DNA from: Yoonia sp.
GTDB taxonomy: Bacteria; Pseudomonadota; Alphaproteobacteria; Rhodobacterales; Rhodobacteraceae
Direction: 5' to 3'
DNA: 64,000 bases
Assembly: GCA_029250945.1 (NCBI GenBank)
Contig: JAQXEG010000009.1
Span: 186,001-250,000 of the forward strand
Shown: positions 8,873-18,885 of the stretch, piece after piece
How positions within the stretch are numbered: the stretch's first letter is position 1
Layout: each line of letters starts with the position of its first letter
Translations under genes and position numbers: made by a program
The notes under the pieces: generated by a model
What the model was told of the DNA's origin: nothing
The model's database searches: none
What the model saw: only the letters and a program-made list of their open reading frames with translations

Positions 8873-9516
8873 CACTCTTCGAACATTTCGACCTGATCGT
8901 CGTCATCTTCGTCGTCGTCGTCCTTGCCCGTCAACTGCGCCGCACCCGGTGGTGGACGGTTTTCCAGCAACCCGGCAGAACGCAATTCCTTTAACCCTGG
9001 AAGATCGCGCGCATTCTCAAGACCAAAGTGATCAAGGAACACTTGGGTCACGACAAACGTCACGGGACGCCCCGGCGTCATGCGCCGCCGCCCCAGCCGG
9101 ACCCATTCCATTTCGATCAACTGGTCAACCGTACCACGGCTTACGGATACGCCACGGATCTCTTCGATCTCGGCACGTGTGACGGGTTGATGATAGGCAA
9201 CAATCGCCAGCGTTTCGATCGCAGCGCGGGAAAGTTTGCGCGTCTCGACCGTTTCCTTTTGCATCAAAAACCCAAGGTCAGCCGCCGTGCGAAACGCCCA
9301 CGCATCCCCAATTTTCACCAGATGAACGCCGCGCCCCTCATAGCGTTTGCGCACATGCACCAGCGCCTCGGCTGGATCACAGCCATGGGGCATCCGACCC
9401 ATCAATTCGGTAATACTGACCGGCTCTGCGGTTGCGAATAAGATCGCCTCGACCATGCGTTCCTGTTCGGCCATTGGCGGGGCTTCAAACAGGCTGTCGT
9501 TTTCAGGTGTCGTCAT
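8872..9516 (-). CDS. scpB: Segregation and condensation protein B
   Basis: ScpB is a kleisin-associated protein that works with ScpA and SMC in chromosome compaction. The 214-aa protein has the tandem winged-helix core, with MVEAILFATAEPVS near the start and the family hallmark IETLAIVAYHQPVTRAEIEEI. The tail is strongly acidic (KDDDDEDDDDQ). The chosen ATG overlaps the end of scpA by 14 bp, which points to coupling; a longer open frame from 9594 would run deep into scpA. Confidence 0.93.
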   Translation of the reverse strand: MTTPENDSLFEAPPMAEQERMVEAILFATAEPVSITELMGRMPHGCDPAEALVHVRKRYEGRGVHLVKIGDAWAFRTAADLGFLMQKETVETRKLSRAAIETLAIVAYHQPVTRAEIEEIRGVSVSRGTVDQLIEMEWVRLGRRRMTPGRPVTFVVTQVFLDHFGLENARDLPGLKELRSAGLLENRPPPGAAQLTGKDDDDEDDDDQVEMFEE

Positions 9517-10303
9517 CGCGCGGGTCCCTTTTGCGGATTTGGATTGGGGCAAATGTCTCGCCCTGCCGGATTTCAATTTTGCCTTCTTTCGCAAGCTCTA
9601 GCGACGCCGCGAATGTCGCGGCAGTGGCAGAGCGGCGCTTGACGGGGTCGTTGTCCCAGCCTTCGGGCAGATAGCTGGCAATATCGGTCCAATCCCCCGC
9701 AAAACCGATCAGATGCCGCATGCGTGCCAGTGATTGTTCCATTGTCATGACCTCATCGCGGTCCATCACAAAGGGGCGGAATTCATCCTTGGTCCTGATC
9801 CGGGCATAGCCTTGCATCAGATCAAGCAACGTCGCGGTATAGGTCACGCGCCGCACGCGCTGCACGTCTTCGGTCACACCGCGGGCAAAGAAATCACGCC
9901 CCAGCTGGTCACGCGCCATCAGTTTTGCCGCCGAATTGCGCATCGCCTCAAGCCGTTCGAGCTGGAACGCCAGATGCGCGGCCAGCTCTTCGCCCGATGG
10001 CCCCTCTTCTGTGGGGTCGGGCGGCAGCAACAGGCGGGATTTCAGAAACGCAAGCCATGCGGCCATCACCAGATAGTCGGCGGCCAATTCAAGCCGCAGC
10101 TTTTTAGCCTGTTCCACAAAGGCGAGGTATTGTTCGGCCAACGCCAGAATAGAAATCTGGCGCAAATCCACCTTTTGCGTGCGCGACAGGGTGAGCAGCA
10201 GATCAAGCGGCCCTTCAAACGCGCCAACGTCAACGATCAAGGCCTCGGCGGCTACACGTTCGCTGACGGTTTGTGCGTCTTCCTGAAATTCCGTATCGGC
10301 CAC
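9503..10303 (-). CDS. scpA: Segregation and condensation protein A
   Basis: ScpA is the kleisin that bridges the SMC heads. In this 266-aa protein the N-terminal FEGPLDLLLTLSRTQKVDLRQI block and the YLVMAAWLAFLKSRLLLPP helix are diagnostic. It starts 7 bp after nagZ ends and overlaps scpB, so nagZ-scpA-scpB form one unit. Confidence 0.95.
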   Translation of the reverse strand: MADTEFQEDAQTVSERVAAEALIVDVGAFEGPLDLLLTLSRTQKVDLRQISILALAEQYLAFVEQAKKLRLELAADYLVMAAWLAFLKSRLLLPPDPTEEGPSGEELAAHLAFQLERLEAMRNSAAKLMARDQLGRDFFARGVTEDVQRVRRVTYTATLLDLMQGYARIRTKDEFRPFVMDRDEVMTMEQSLARMRHLIGFAGDWTDIASYLPEGWDNDPVKRRSATAATFAASLELAKEGKIEIRQGETFAPIQIRKRDPRDDDT

Positions 10304-10310
10304 GTGATCC

Positions 10311-11285
10311 TCACCCTAACAGGGTGTTAAGTTCCGCGCTAAGGGCCGCAATGTCAACGGGAACAGGCGTTTTGCGCGCATGCAATGCCTCCGCCCCACG
10401 CGGGCCAACGTCACCTACAGATGCCACAACGGTCATCATCTCGGACGCATCGCCGTTACAATGTAAAACGATGTCGCAGCCCGCGGCGATCGCGTCGCGA
10501 GACAGATCACCGATCCCGCCCTGTAGCGCACCCATTGAGATATCGTCCGTCATCAACAGCCCCGCAAACCCGATGTCGTTACGGATCACCTTGTTCATGG
10601 TTTTGGACAGGGTCGCGGGTGTGTCAGGGTCAATCTGATCGAACACGATATGCGCCGTCATACCCATCGGCAGGTCAGACAGTTCCGCAAAGGTGTGAAA
10701 GTCGCTTGTCATCAGGGTTACATGGCTTTCGGTCACATACGGCAGCCCTTTGTGGCTATCCACCGTGGCGCGCCCATGGCCTGGAATGTGTTTTACAATG
10801 GGAATAACACCACCATGCAGCAGCCCATCCGCCGCCGCACGCGAGGCGGCGATGACGGTTTGCCCGTCTTCGCCATAACAGCGGTTGCGCAAAAACGGAT
10901 GCGTATCAGCACCCGCGATATCGGCACAAGGCGCGCAGTTGGCATCAATTCCCACAGCGCGAAGTTCATCCGCGATGATACGATTGCGCAGCCACATGGT
11001 GCGCATCGGGTCGCGAGCTTGGGCCATCTGGTCAAGCGGCGGCAACCATTCGCGCCAATGGGGCGCACGCATACGCTGAACGCGGCCACCCTCTTGATCA
11101 ATCAGGATCGGTGCGTCGCGCCCGACAGTATCCCGCAGATCCGATGTTAGTGCACACAATTGAGCCGGCGTATCGACATGGCGTGCGAAAACGATGAACC
11201 CATAGGGGTCGCTATCGCGGAAAAATGCACGTTCCCAATCTGTTAGCGTATGACCTTCGGGTGCAAGGATAGATGCGTTGGCCAC
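10311..11285 (-). CDS. nagZ: Beta-N-acetylhexosaminidase (NagZ)
   Basis: NagZ is a GH3 enzyme that removes GlcNAc from muropeptides during cell-wall recycling. The 324-aa protein has the signature KHIPGHGRATVDSHKGLP, with the catalytic His in the following loop, and LMTDDISMGAL carrying the nucleophilic Asp. No signal peptide is seen, so it acts in the cytosol. It abuts the SPOR gene without a gap and leads into scpA. Confidence 0.94.
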   Translation of the reverse strand: MANASILAPEGHTLTDWERAFFRDSDPYGFIVFARHVDTPAQLCALTSDLRDTVGRDAPILIDQEGGRVQRMRAPHWREWLPPLDQMAQARDPMRTMWLRNRIIADELRAVGIDANCAPCADIAGADTHPFLRNRCYGEDGQTVIAASRAAADGLLHGGVIPIVKHIPGHGRATVDSHKGLPYVTESHVTLMTSDFHTFAELSDLPMGMTAHIVFDQIDPDTPATLSKTMNKVIRNDIGFAGLLMTDDISMGALQGGIGDLSRDAIAAGCDIVLHCNGDASEMMTVVASVGDVGPRGAEALHARKTPVPVDIAALSAELNTLLG

Positions 11286-12236
11286 CTAGCGGACCACCAC
11301 GGGGATGCAATCGGTGCCTTCAGCAACCAAAGCAGCACAGAAACGGCGGGCATCGCCCAGTTCTGCAAACCCTTGGGCGCGCAGGCGATAGAATGTCTTG
11401 CCACCCGATGTGGCCAATTGGATAACGCGGGATTTATTGCCCATCAGATCACCAAACCGGCCTGAAAGGCGGCTCCATTCGGCGGCGGCGACAGCAGCGT
11501 TTGGAAACGCGCCAAGCTGCACAAGGCTGGTGCCCACAGCAATCGCCGCAGTGGTAACCAACGGCCCCGCACTGGCCACGGTTGTGGTAGCAACGGCGGG
11601 TTGGGCGCCGCGTATCGGGCGCAAGGCGGGACGCAACGACACCGTCACACCCGGAACGGTCGTGGCAACAGGCGCAACCGCCTGCCCTGCAACGCTGAGC
11701 GTTGGGGCGACGTCACTGCCAGCCGCCAGATCGGTCAGCGGTGCGGCACCCGATGCAATCTGATCAGCAAGAGCAAGGATATCATCCGTGGACAACGGCG
11801 CGTTCAAAAGCTGTTCAGCATTCAGGGCAACCGGCACCTCAACCGCCGCGGGCGCAACAGGATCAACCACCTGAACCTCACCAGCCTCGGCAAGGGGTTG
11901 GGCCACCAAATCTTCATCCGGTAAATCGGGGGTTGTGGGCGCAAGGGCAACTTGATCCTCAGAGGCTGCGGCTTCGCCGACGGCGGCCACGGCGTTGACG
12001 GACAGGCCAGTGTGGTCGGACACCGCACCACCGGGATTGTCGGGCAAGGCGCGCATATCACCAGCCATTGCACGCACAACGGGAATGCCGCTGACATCAC
12101 GCACGACCAATTTATAGCCCCAAACGCCGACCCCGACGATCAAAGCCAAAGACACGGCCGCACCTGCATAATTCACCAAAGCACCGGCGCGCGCTGCACC
12201 GGACATGGGGACATGCCCCTGATCAAAACTTGCCAT
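11286..12236 (-). CDS. SPOR domain membrane protein
   Basis: The 316-aa protein has a short cytosolic N-terminus, one membrane span around residues 22-45 (YAGAAVSLALIVGVGVWGYK), a long Ala/Val/Pro-rich linker, and a C-terminal SPOR domain starting near VQLGAFPNAAVAAAEW. SPOR domains bind denuded peptidoglycan at the septum, which fits a division-linked role. It lies between argS and nagZ, the usual place in Rhodobacterales. Confidence 0.88.
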   Translation of the reverse strand: MASFDQGHVPMSGAARAGALVNYAGAAVSLALIVGVGVWGYKLVVRDVSGIPVVRAMAGDMRALPDNPGGAVSDHTGLSVNAVAAVGEAAASEDQVALAPTTPDLPDEDLVAQPLAEAGEVQVVDPVAPAAVEVPVALNAEQLLNAPLSTDDILALADQIASGAAPLTDLAAGSDVAPTLSVAGQAVAPVATTVPGVTVSLRPALRPIRGAQPAVATTTVASAGPLVTTAAIAVGTSLVQLGAFPNAAVAAAEWSRLSGRFGDLMGNKSRVIQLATSGGKTFYRLRAQGFAELGDARRFCAALVAEGTDCIPVVVR

Positions 12237-12304
12237 TTTCGCCTCACTGCCCGGCCACTGCTAACCGGTGGGTTGCCTCAAAACAAACCCAGAGGCGGCA
12301 CGCT

Positions 12305-14047
12305 TTAGCGCATCTCTTCCGCTGGGGTTACGCCAAGAATACCAAGACCGGCCGCAATCACAACCGAAACGGAACGGATCAGGGCGATTTTTGCTTGTGT
12401 TGTGGCATTGTCGCCGTCTTGCAAGAACCGCAAGGACAAATCATCGTTGCCTTTGTTCCAAAGCCCGTGGAATTCGGACGCCAGATCATACAGGTAAAAC
12501 GCGATCCGGTGCGGTTCATGGCCTTTGGCCGCAATTTCAACCAGACGCGGCCATTCGGCCAGCTTTTTGGCCACGGCCAGCTCTGCCTCATGACCGATGT
12601 TGGTCAGATCAGCCTGCGCCAGCGTGGCGTCGTCCACAGCAATACCTGCCTCACGCGCCTTGGACAGCACGGAATTGACCCGCGCATTGGCGTATTGGAC
12701 GTAGAAAACAGGGTTGTCCTTGGATTGTTCCGTCACCTTGTCGAAATCGAAATCCAGCGGCGCGTCGTTCTTGCGTGTCAGCATATGGAAACGGGTCACG
12801 TCGCGCCCCACGGCGTCCACGACATCGCGCAGGGTGACAAAGGTCCCTGCCCGCTTGGACATCTTGAAAGGCTCACCATTCTTATACAGCTTGACCAGCT
12901 GGGTCAGCTTCACATCCAGCGGCACCTTGCCATCGGACAGCGCGGACACAGCCGCCTTCATCCGTTTGACATAGCCCCCGTGATCGGCGCCAAACACGTC
13001 GATCAACTGATCAAACCCACGATCAACCTTGTCATAGTGATAGGCGATATCAGGCGCGAAATAGGTCCACGCCCCGTCAGATTTCTGCACAGGCCGGTCC
13101 ACATCGTCACCGTGGACGGTGGATTTGAACAACGTTTGTTCGCGCGGCTCCCAATCATCTGGCATCTTGCCCTTGGGCGGTTCAAGCGTGCCACGATAAA
13201 TCAAGCCCTTGTCATCCAGTTCCTTGATCGCTGCCTCAATCCGGCCCGTCCCATAAAGGGATTTTTCAGAATAGAAGCTATCCATTACGACGCCAAGTGC
13301 AGCAAGATCGGCGCGGATCAAATCCATCATGGCCTCTGACGCGAACTCACGAATTTCAGTAAGCCAGACATCCTCGCCTTTGCCTAAATACGCGTCGCCG
13401 ACACGGTCCTTAAGCGCCTCACCCACAGGGATCAGGTAATCACCGGGGTATGTGCCATCCTCGAACGCGACCTCTTGGCCATGGGCCTCTTGATACCGCA
13501 GGTAAACGGAACGGGCCAACACATCGACCTGTGCGCCGCCATCGTTGATGTAATATTCGCGGGTCACGTCGTAGCCAGCATAGGCCAGAAGGCTTGCCAA
13601 TGCGTCACCGAATACGGCCCCACGTGTGTGCCCGACGTGCAGCGGACCTGTCGGGTTCGCCGACACATATTCCACCATCATTTTCTGATTTTCACCCAAT
13701 ATGGACTGACCGAATGTGACGTCCGTCAGTGCGGATTTCACCACGCCTTGCCAGACATCCGCCACCAGCCGCAGGTTCAAGAAACCCGGGCCAGCAACCT
13801 CCGCCACCGCGATCCGGTTGTCGTCCAGCAGTTTTGCAGCCAACGCGTCCGCGATCGCACGCGGGTTCATTTTGGCAGGCTTGGCCAAGACCATAGCAGC
13901 GTTCGTGGCCATATCACCGTGGGCCGCATCGCGCGGTGGCTCAACAGACACGGCGCGCATTTCCAAACTTTCTGGCAGCACACCGTCGGCGACCATTGCA
14001 TCCAAGCAATCGATCACAAGACCACGAATATCGGCAAAAAGGTTCAT
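12305..14047 (-). CDS. argS: Arginyl-tRNA synthetase
   Basis: ArgS charges tRNA-Arg. The 580-aa class I enzyme has the HIGH-type motif HVGHTRG after SANPTGPL, and a KMSKR signature in [11 protein letters not shown]; the C-terminal helical DALR anticodon domain ends in PAEEMR. The start [11 protein letters not shown] is the family's N-terminus; the open frame extends 42 codons further upstream but without similarity. It is followed by the SPOR gene after a 68-bp gap. Confidence 0.96.
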   Translation of the reverse strand: MNLFADIRGLVIDCLDAMVADGVLPESLEMRAVSVEPPRDAAHGDMATNAAMVLAKPAKMNPRAIADALAAKLLDDNRIAVAEVAGPGFLNLRLVADVWQGVVKSALTDVTFGQSILGENQKMMVEYVSANPTGPLHVGHTRGAVFGDALASLLAYAGYDVTREYYINDGGAQVDVLARSVYLRYQEAHGQEVAFEDGTYPGDYLIPVGEALKDRVGDAYLGKGEDVWLTEIREFASEAMMDLIRADLAALGVVMDSFYSEKSLYGTGRIEAAIKELDDKGLIYRGTLEPPKGKMPDDWEPREQTLFKSTVHGDDVDRPVQKSDGAWTYFAPDIAYHYDKVDRGFDQLIDVFGADHGGYVKRMKAAVSALSDGKVPLDVKLTQLVKLYKNGEPFKMSKRAGTFVTLRDVVDAVGRDVTRFHMLTRKNDAPLDFDFDKVTEQSKDNPVFYVQYANARVNSVLSKAREAGIAVDDATLAQADLTNIGHEAELAVAKKLAEWPRLVEIAAKGHEPHRIAFYLYDLASEFHGLWNKGNDDLSLRFLQDGDNATTQAKIALIRSVSVVIAAGLGILGVTPAEEMR

Positions 14048-14108
14048 CTGAGCGCGTCCTAAAAGGGGAATTGGGAGCGGTGTATCATGCCAGCCGCCCC
14101 CGTCAATG

Positions 14109-15385
14109 TTACGTATCCACTGGCGGTTGAGCGCCGCCGTCACCCGGCGCCCGTAATGCGATGATGCGCACATCCGCCGCTGGCTTCACGTCCTCGTCTC
14201 GGCGGATCAGGATGATCTCACCTGCGGGCGAAATCCGCGCCACAAGCGCGCTATTAATCAAAGGTAAATTCTTCGCTCAGGCGCGTGATGCGGAATGTCC
14301 AACCAAGGCGCACCATACGGTCAAGACCACAGTGGGTTTCATCGGGCCCGAACATGCGCCCCCCAGCGTGCGCGGCAACTGGTGGCGACTGCTGTTCATC
14401 TTTTCGCGCATGACTTGGAACACGTTGTCACGGCCAAACTCTGGCGCCAGATCGGTTGCTATAAGCGTGTTATAAGCATCATTCGACGTGGCGGCGACGA
14501 TGGTGGCGTAGCTGACTAGTTCCAAACGATGCTCGGCCGCCTCGGACAGGGTATCGCTGGAAAACGTCTCGATTCCTGCATCGCGGGCGACACGCAAATT
14601 GCCGTAGTTGGGGTCGGTCATCAGCACCGGCACATCGGCCTTTTTCAGCGCCTTGGCAAAGGCGGTGGTCCACGCAGAACCGCCGATGATCAAGACACCC
14701 AGCGTGTCCGCCCCCGTCAGCCCAAGAAACCGTGCAAATGGCGCAAGTGTGAACCCGTGCAGCCCAGCCGACCACCGTGGCGAAGCCTATCCCGACCGCC
14801 AATTGCATCATCGCCTCTTCGGCGGTGAAGCTGGTGTGCCATTCAGATACCACCGAAAACGCCAGCACGGCGGCAAGCGCACCGATGGGATCGCTCACAA
14901 TCGCCTCCCATTGCAACAAGGCCGCGGGGCGTTTGGACAGGCGAGCGGTGCGCAGCAAGGGGCAACAACAATCGGACCCGTCACGATCATGATGCCGCCA
15001 AAGACTGTGGCACTTTCCCAGCTCAACCCCGCGCCATAGCGCAGCGCCAATGTTGACGTCAGCCACCCAAGCGGTGCGCCGACAAAAACAAGCCGCCGTA
15101 CACCTTTGGTCGCGTCCTACAACGAATGGAAATTCAGGGTCAGACCACCCTCGAACAGGATAATCGCCACCGCAATCGAGATGATCGGCCCCATCAATGG
15201 GCCAATGTCACGAGCCGGATCAAAAACACCCAGAACAGGGCCAATGATGATCCCCGCAACCAGCATCAGGACAATCGCGGGCATCCGCAATCACCACGCG
15301 AGCCACTTTGAGCCCACGCCCAAAGCGCCCACAAGCGCGAATGCCATAACGGGCTGCATCGCCCCTGCTGCGATTTCAACTGCCA
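14109..15385 (-). pseudogene. Wrecked CPA1-type cation/proton antiporter with TrkA-N domain
   Basis: Read from ATG 15385, the three minus frames together give the order of a NhaP-like antiporter: membrane helices (MPAIVLMLVAGIIIGPVLG, SWESATVFGGIMIVTGPIV), then a TrkA-N nucleotide domain (GVLIIGGSAWTTAFA), then an RCK-C-like tail ending in PPVDT and TAA at 14109. Visible lesions are a TGA after KWLAW, a TAG at SL*DATKG, a frameshift after GPIVVAP, and another after RTLGG. At about 14768 VVGW joins out of frame to LHGFTLAPFARFLG, with roughly 190 residues of helices missing compared with the family. The ATG overlaps the end of dgt by 10 bp. No active protein can be made. Confidence 0.9.
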
Positions 15386-16548
15386 TTTATCACGTCTTTC
15401 GGTATCTCTTCGCCGCCGATCAGACGGTTATGTTCTTGGATCGCAAAACGGTCCGTCATGCCCGCGATGTAATCGGCCACGATACGGGCCAACGTAATCT
15501 GATCGGGGGCATCGGCCACATCCTTACGCCATTGCTTAGGCAATTCATCGGGATTTTGCATGAAAAACGGGAACAGGTCATCAACCATCTGGGTGACGAC
15601 GACCCGCATTTCGACCACGGCAGGTGCGCGATACATGTGTTCAAACAGGAATTTGCGGATTACTTTCAGATCCTCCCACAAATCCGGTGAAAACTGCACC
15701 ATCATGCGGCCCGCGTGGCGCACGTCATGCACAGTCTGCGGGTTCAGCTGCGTCAGATTGTGACGGCTGACGGTAATCACGTCCTCGACCAACACGCCAA
15801 AGAACCGGCGCAAGGCCTCGTGACGGCGGCGATAGTAATTCAGATCGGGGTATTTGGCGTCCACACGGGCAAAGCAATCGCGCAGGATCGGCATTTCTGC
15901 CAGCTCATCGGTGCTGAACAACTCAGCCCGCAATCCATCATGCAGATCGTGGTTGTTATAGGCAATGTCATCGGCCAACGCGGCGGCCTGTGCCTCTGCG
16001 CTGGCGTGGGTATGCAGTTCCAGATCGTGACGGTTGTTATAATCGGTCAGCGCCCACGGAATGTCGCCAATCACAGGGCCGTTGTGCTTAGCGATCCCTT
16101 CCAGACATTCCCACGTCAGGTTCAGCCCGTCCCATTCGGCGTAATGCCGTTCCAGATCGGTGACGATCCGCAAGGCCTGTGCGTTGTGATCAAACCCGCC
16201 GTAGGGTTGCATCAACCGATCAAGCGCCTCTTCGCCAGTATGACCAAACGGGGTGTGACCAAGATCATGCGCCAGCGCAATCGCCTCGGTCAGTTCCACA
16301 TTCAGACCCAATGCGGCAGCCACAGTGCGGGCGACTTGTGCAACCTCAATCGAATGGGTCAGACGCGTACGGAAATAGTCGCCTTCATGTTCGATGAACA
16401 CTTGCGTCTTATGTTTGAGCCTGCGGAATGCAGATGCGTGAATGATCCGGTCACGGTCACGCTGAAATGGAGACCGGAAAAAGCTTTCTTCTTCCGGAAA
16501 CAAACGGCCACGCGCATTTGCGGGGTCGGTCGCGAAGGGGGCTGTCAT
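15376..16548 (-). CDS. dgt: Deoxyguanosinetriphosphate triphosphohydrolase-like protein
   Basis: An HD-domain hydrolase of 390 aa that removes triphosphate from dNTPs. HD motif residues are seen in RLTHSIEVAQ, the central ALAHDLGHTPFGHTGE, and later LADDIAYNNHDLHDG. FRRLKHKTQVF near the start is typical of the dGTPase group. MTAPFATDPANARGR is taken as the start; the frame stays open further into the divergent Fe-S gene. Its last bases overlap the antiporter relic. Confidence 0.92.
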   Translation of the reverse strand: MTAPFATDPANARGRLFPEEESFFRSPFQRDRDRIIHASAFRRLKHKTQVFIEHEGDYFRTRLTHSIEVAQVARTVAAALGLNVELTEAIALAHDLGHTPFGHTGEEALDRLMQPYGGFDHNAQALRIVTDLERHYAEWDGLNLTWECLEGIAKHNGPVIGDIPWALTDYNNRHDLELHTHASAEAQAAALADDIAYNNHDLHDGLRAELFSTDELAEMPILRDCFARVDAKYPDLNYYRRRHEALRRFFGVLVEDVITVSRHNLTQLNPQTVHDVRHAGRMMVQFSPDLWEDLKVIRKFLFEHMYRAPAVVEMRVVVTQMVDDLFPFFMQNPDELPKQWRKDVADAPDQITLARIVADYIAGMTDRFAIQEHNRLIGGEEIPKDVINGS

Positions 16549-16633
16549 AATGTCCCTGCCCTTTTTGCCTGTCTTGTCGTCTTTGCCTGACCCACCTATA
16601 TTGCAAACAAATCCAACATGTAAGGCTGGCAAA

Positions 16634-16960
16634 ATGCTGACGCTCCCCCCCACTGTGACACCCCGCGCGTTTGAACGACTGGCCGAGATCGGTGCCGCGG
16701 CACAAGGCAAGGCATTGCGCGTCGCGGTTGAAGGCGGCGGGTGTTCGGGGTTTCAGTACGAAATCGACCTTGATGAGCCGAAGGAGGACGACCTGATCCT
16801 TGAAGGGTCAGGTGAAAAGGTCCTGATTGATCCGGTGTCCCTGCCGTTTCTAACGTCTGCGACGATCAACTTTTCCGAAGAGTTGATCGGCGCACGTTTT
16901 GTGATCGACAATCCCAATGCCAGCAGCTCTTGCGGCTGCGGCACATCGTTTTCGATCTAG
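16634..16960 (+). CDS. HesB/IscA-type iron-sulfur carrier (ErpA-like)
   Basis: A-type carriers hold and pass Fe-S clusters to apoproteins. The 108-aa protein has the three conserved cysteines: one in GGGCSGFQYE and two in the terminal SCGCGTSFSI. The start MLTLPPTVTPRAFERL fits the family, and the longer frame from 16550 overlaps the dgt start. It converges on the desaturase gene with a 4-bp overlap of stop codons. It could be ErpA or IscA; in this group ErpA is more likely. Confidence 0.9.
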   Translation: MLTLPPTVTPRAFERLAEIGAAAQGKALRVAVEGGGCSGFQYEIDLDEPKEDDLILEGSGEKVLIDPVSLPFLTSATINFSEELIGARFVIDNPNASSSCGCGTSFSI

Positions 16961-17970
16961 AGCGTTTTTGCCGCGCGGAATGACACCAGACGACGAGATT
17001 TTTCATCCCAAAGATCAAGGCTGGCGCATTTAAAGCTTTCCCAGATTGTCATGCGGCTTTGCTCGATCAATTCCTCATGATCGCGCAGCACCTCTGGCAA
17101 GCGGTAAAACGGAATGCGCGAATACAGGTGGTGGATGTGGTGAATGCCAATATTGCCAGTGAACCAGCGCAGAACTACGGGCAGATCGTAATGCGATGAC
17201 CCGTGCAGCGCGGCATCATGCAGCTGCCAATCCGGTGTGGCGTCCCATTCCGTTGTCTCAAACTGGTGCTGCACGTAAAATAGCCAAACCCCGATGGACG
17301 CCGCAACCAAAGTGGTCGGCAAAAACACAAGGAACACCGCCCCAAGGCCAAGGTTCCAGTAGATAACGAACAGCGCCGTGGCAGTCACAAGGTTGGACCC
17401 CATTGAGCTGATCCAATACTTCGCACCCGACTTCATCAAGCCGATCGGCAGGCGATTTTGCAGCAAAAATAAATAGCTGGGGCCAAGCACGAACATGGTC
17501 AGCGGGTGGCGATACGCCCGATAGCGCAGCCGCCCCCACAGCCCGCGGGCCTTAAATTCATCCACTGTCAGAGTCATCACATCACCAATGCCGCGATGAT
17601 CAAGGTTGCCATGGTGGCCATGATGAATAGCGTGCGTGCGCTTCCAAACGTCATACGGCGTCAATGTCAGCACCCCCAAGGCGCGCCCGATCCAGTCCGA
17701 CAATGTGCGGTTAGCCAGAAACGATGCATGACCGCAATCATGCTGGATGATGAACAAACGAAGCAGGAACGCGCCGTTTAGCGCCGACACCAAAAACGCA
17801 GCGAGATAGCTGTATTGCATCAAATAACATGCCAGCACCCACAGCAGGAAGAACGGGATCACCGTGACGGCCAATTCAAACCATGACCGCCAGTTGGACG
17901 GGTCGCGGTATTGCGCAAGGGTGACAACCCAATCGCGGGCGGGTGGACGGGTGCTGTGCGTGTCGGACAT
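16957..17970 (-). CDS. Membrane fatty acid desaturase
   Basis: A 337-aa integral membrane di-iron enzyme. The three histidine boxes are HDCGH, HAIHHGHHGN and HHIHHLYSRIP, separated by hydrophobic segments as in acyl-lipid desaturases. MSDTHSTRPPARDW is the likely start; the frame is open 20 codons further. It probably adjusts membrane fluidity; the exact substrate and double-bond position cannot be read from the sequence. Confidence 0.88.
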   Translation of the reverse strand: MSDTHSTRPPARDWVVTLAQYRDPSNWRSWFELAVTVIPFFLLWVLACYLMQYSYLAAFLVSALNGAFLLRLFIIQHDCGHASFLANRTLSDWIGRALGVLTLTPYDVWKRTHAIHHGHHGNLDHRGIGDVMTLTVDEFKARGLWGRLRYRAYRHPLTMFVLGPSYLFLLQNRLPIGLMKSGAKYWISSMGSNLVTATALFVIYWNLGLGAVFLVFLPTTLVAASIGVWLFYVQHQFETTEWDATPDWQLHDAALHGSSHYDLPVVLRWFTGNIGIHHIHHLYSRIPFYRLPEVLRDHEELIEQSRMTIWESFKCASLDLWDEKSRRLVSFRAAKTL

Positions 17971-18105
17971 GCGGTTTCTCACATAAACTTTTCTCGCCCT
18001 CCTCGTTAGACCATCACCGCGTTGACGCAAGGTTAAAATGCACCCTCAGCGCCTTGCGGCCTGTCAATTGATCGGTCAAAACGGATGCAACAAAAAGGAT
18101 GGCCC

Positions 18106-18885
18106 ATGAAAATCGCGACATTCAATATTAACGGTGTCAAAGCCCGCATCGACACACTGACCGCGTGGTTGCAAAACAGCGCGCCGGACGTAGCCGTTTT
18201 GCAAGAGATTAAATCCGTCGATGAAGGCTTCCCCCGTCAGGCAATTGAGGACCTTGGCTATAACGTCGAAACCCATGGTCAAAAGGGATTTAACGGCGTG
18301 GCAATCCTGTCCAAGCTACCGCTGGAGGATGTCACGCGCGGCCTGCCGGGTGACGACACGGATGAACAGGCCCGCTATATTGAGGCGACGGTTGTTGGTG
18401 ACCAAGCCGTGCGCATCTGCGGGCTGTATCTGCCCAATGGCAACCCAGCGCCGGGGCCGAAATATGATTATAAATTGGCGTGGATGGAACGCCTGTACGC
18501 GCGTGCCCAAGACCTAATACAACGTGAAGAACCCGCGCTAATGTGCGGGGATTACAATATTATTCCACAAGCCAAGGACGCCGCAAACCCAAAGGTTTGG
18601 ACTGACGACGCACTGTTTCGCCCGCAAAGCCGCGCGGCATTTCGCAAGATTGTGAACCTTGGCTTTACAGAAGCATTCCGCGCACGGCACACCGGCCCGA
18701 ACCACTATTCATTCTGGGATTATCAAGCTGGCGCGTGGAACCGTAACGACGGCATCCGGATCGACCATTTTCTGCTGACCCCGCAATGTGCTGATCTGCT
18801 GAATGACTGCTGGATCGAAAGCGCGGTGCGTGGTGGGGACAAACCGTCAGACCACGTGCCTGTTTGGGTTGATCTTGGCATCTAA
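18106..18885 (+). CDS. xth: Exodeoxyribonuclease III
   Basis: AP endonuclease and 3'-5' exonuclease of base-excision repair. The 259-aa protein begins MKIATFNINGVKARID and has VLQEIKSVDE (metal-binding Glu), GLYLPNGNP, CGDYNIIP and the terminal SDHVPVWVDL. The start at 18106 was chosen for the family N-terminus. Its stop lies immediately beside that of the convergent monooxygenase gene. Confidence 0.95.
   Translation: MKIATFNINGVKARIDTLTAWLQNSAPDVAVLQEIKSVDEGFPRQAIEDLGYNVETHGQKGFNGVAILSKLPLEDVTRGLPGDDTDEQARYIEATVVGDQAVRICGLYLPNGNPAPGPKYDYKLAWMERLYARAQDLIQREEPALMCGDYNIIPQAKDAANPKVWTDDALFRPQSRAAFRKIVNLGFTEAFRARHTGPNHYSFWDYQAGAWNRNDGIRIDHFLLTPQCADLLNDCWIESAVRGGDKPSDHVPVWVDLGI

Noticed and set aside
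12230..13339. Long plus-strand frame of 369 codons
   Set aside because: It lies entirely opposite argS and has no family-like motifs; it is a by-product of codon bias in the real gene.
14479..15066. Minus-strand frame of 195 codons that a gene finder could call
   Set aside because: Only its middle is real protein sequence; both ends are out-of-frame translation of the antiporter relic.
15715..16590. Plus-strand frame of 291 codons
   Set aside because: It is the shadow of dgt, which has clear HD-domain motifs on the other strand.
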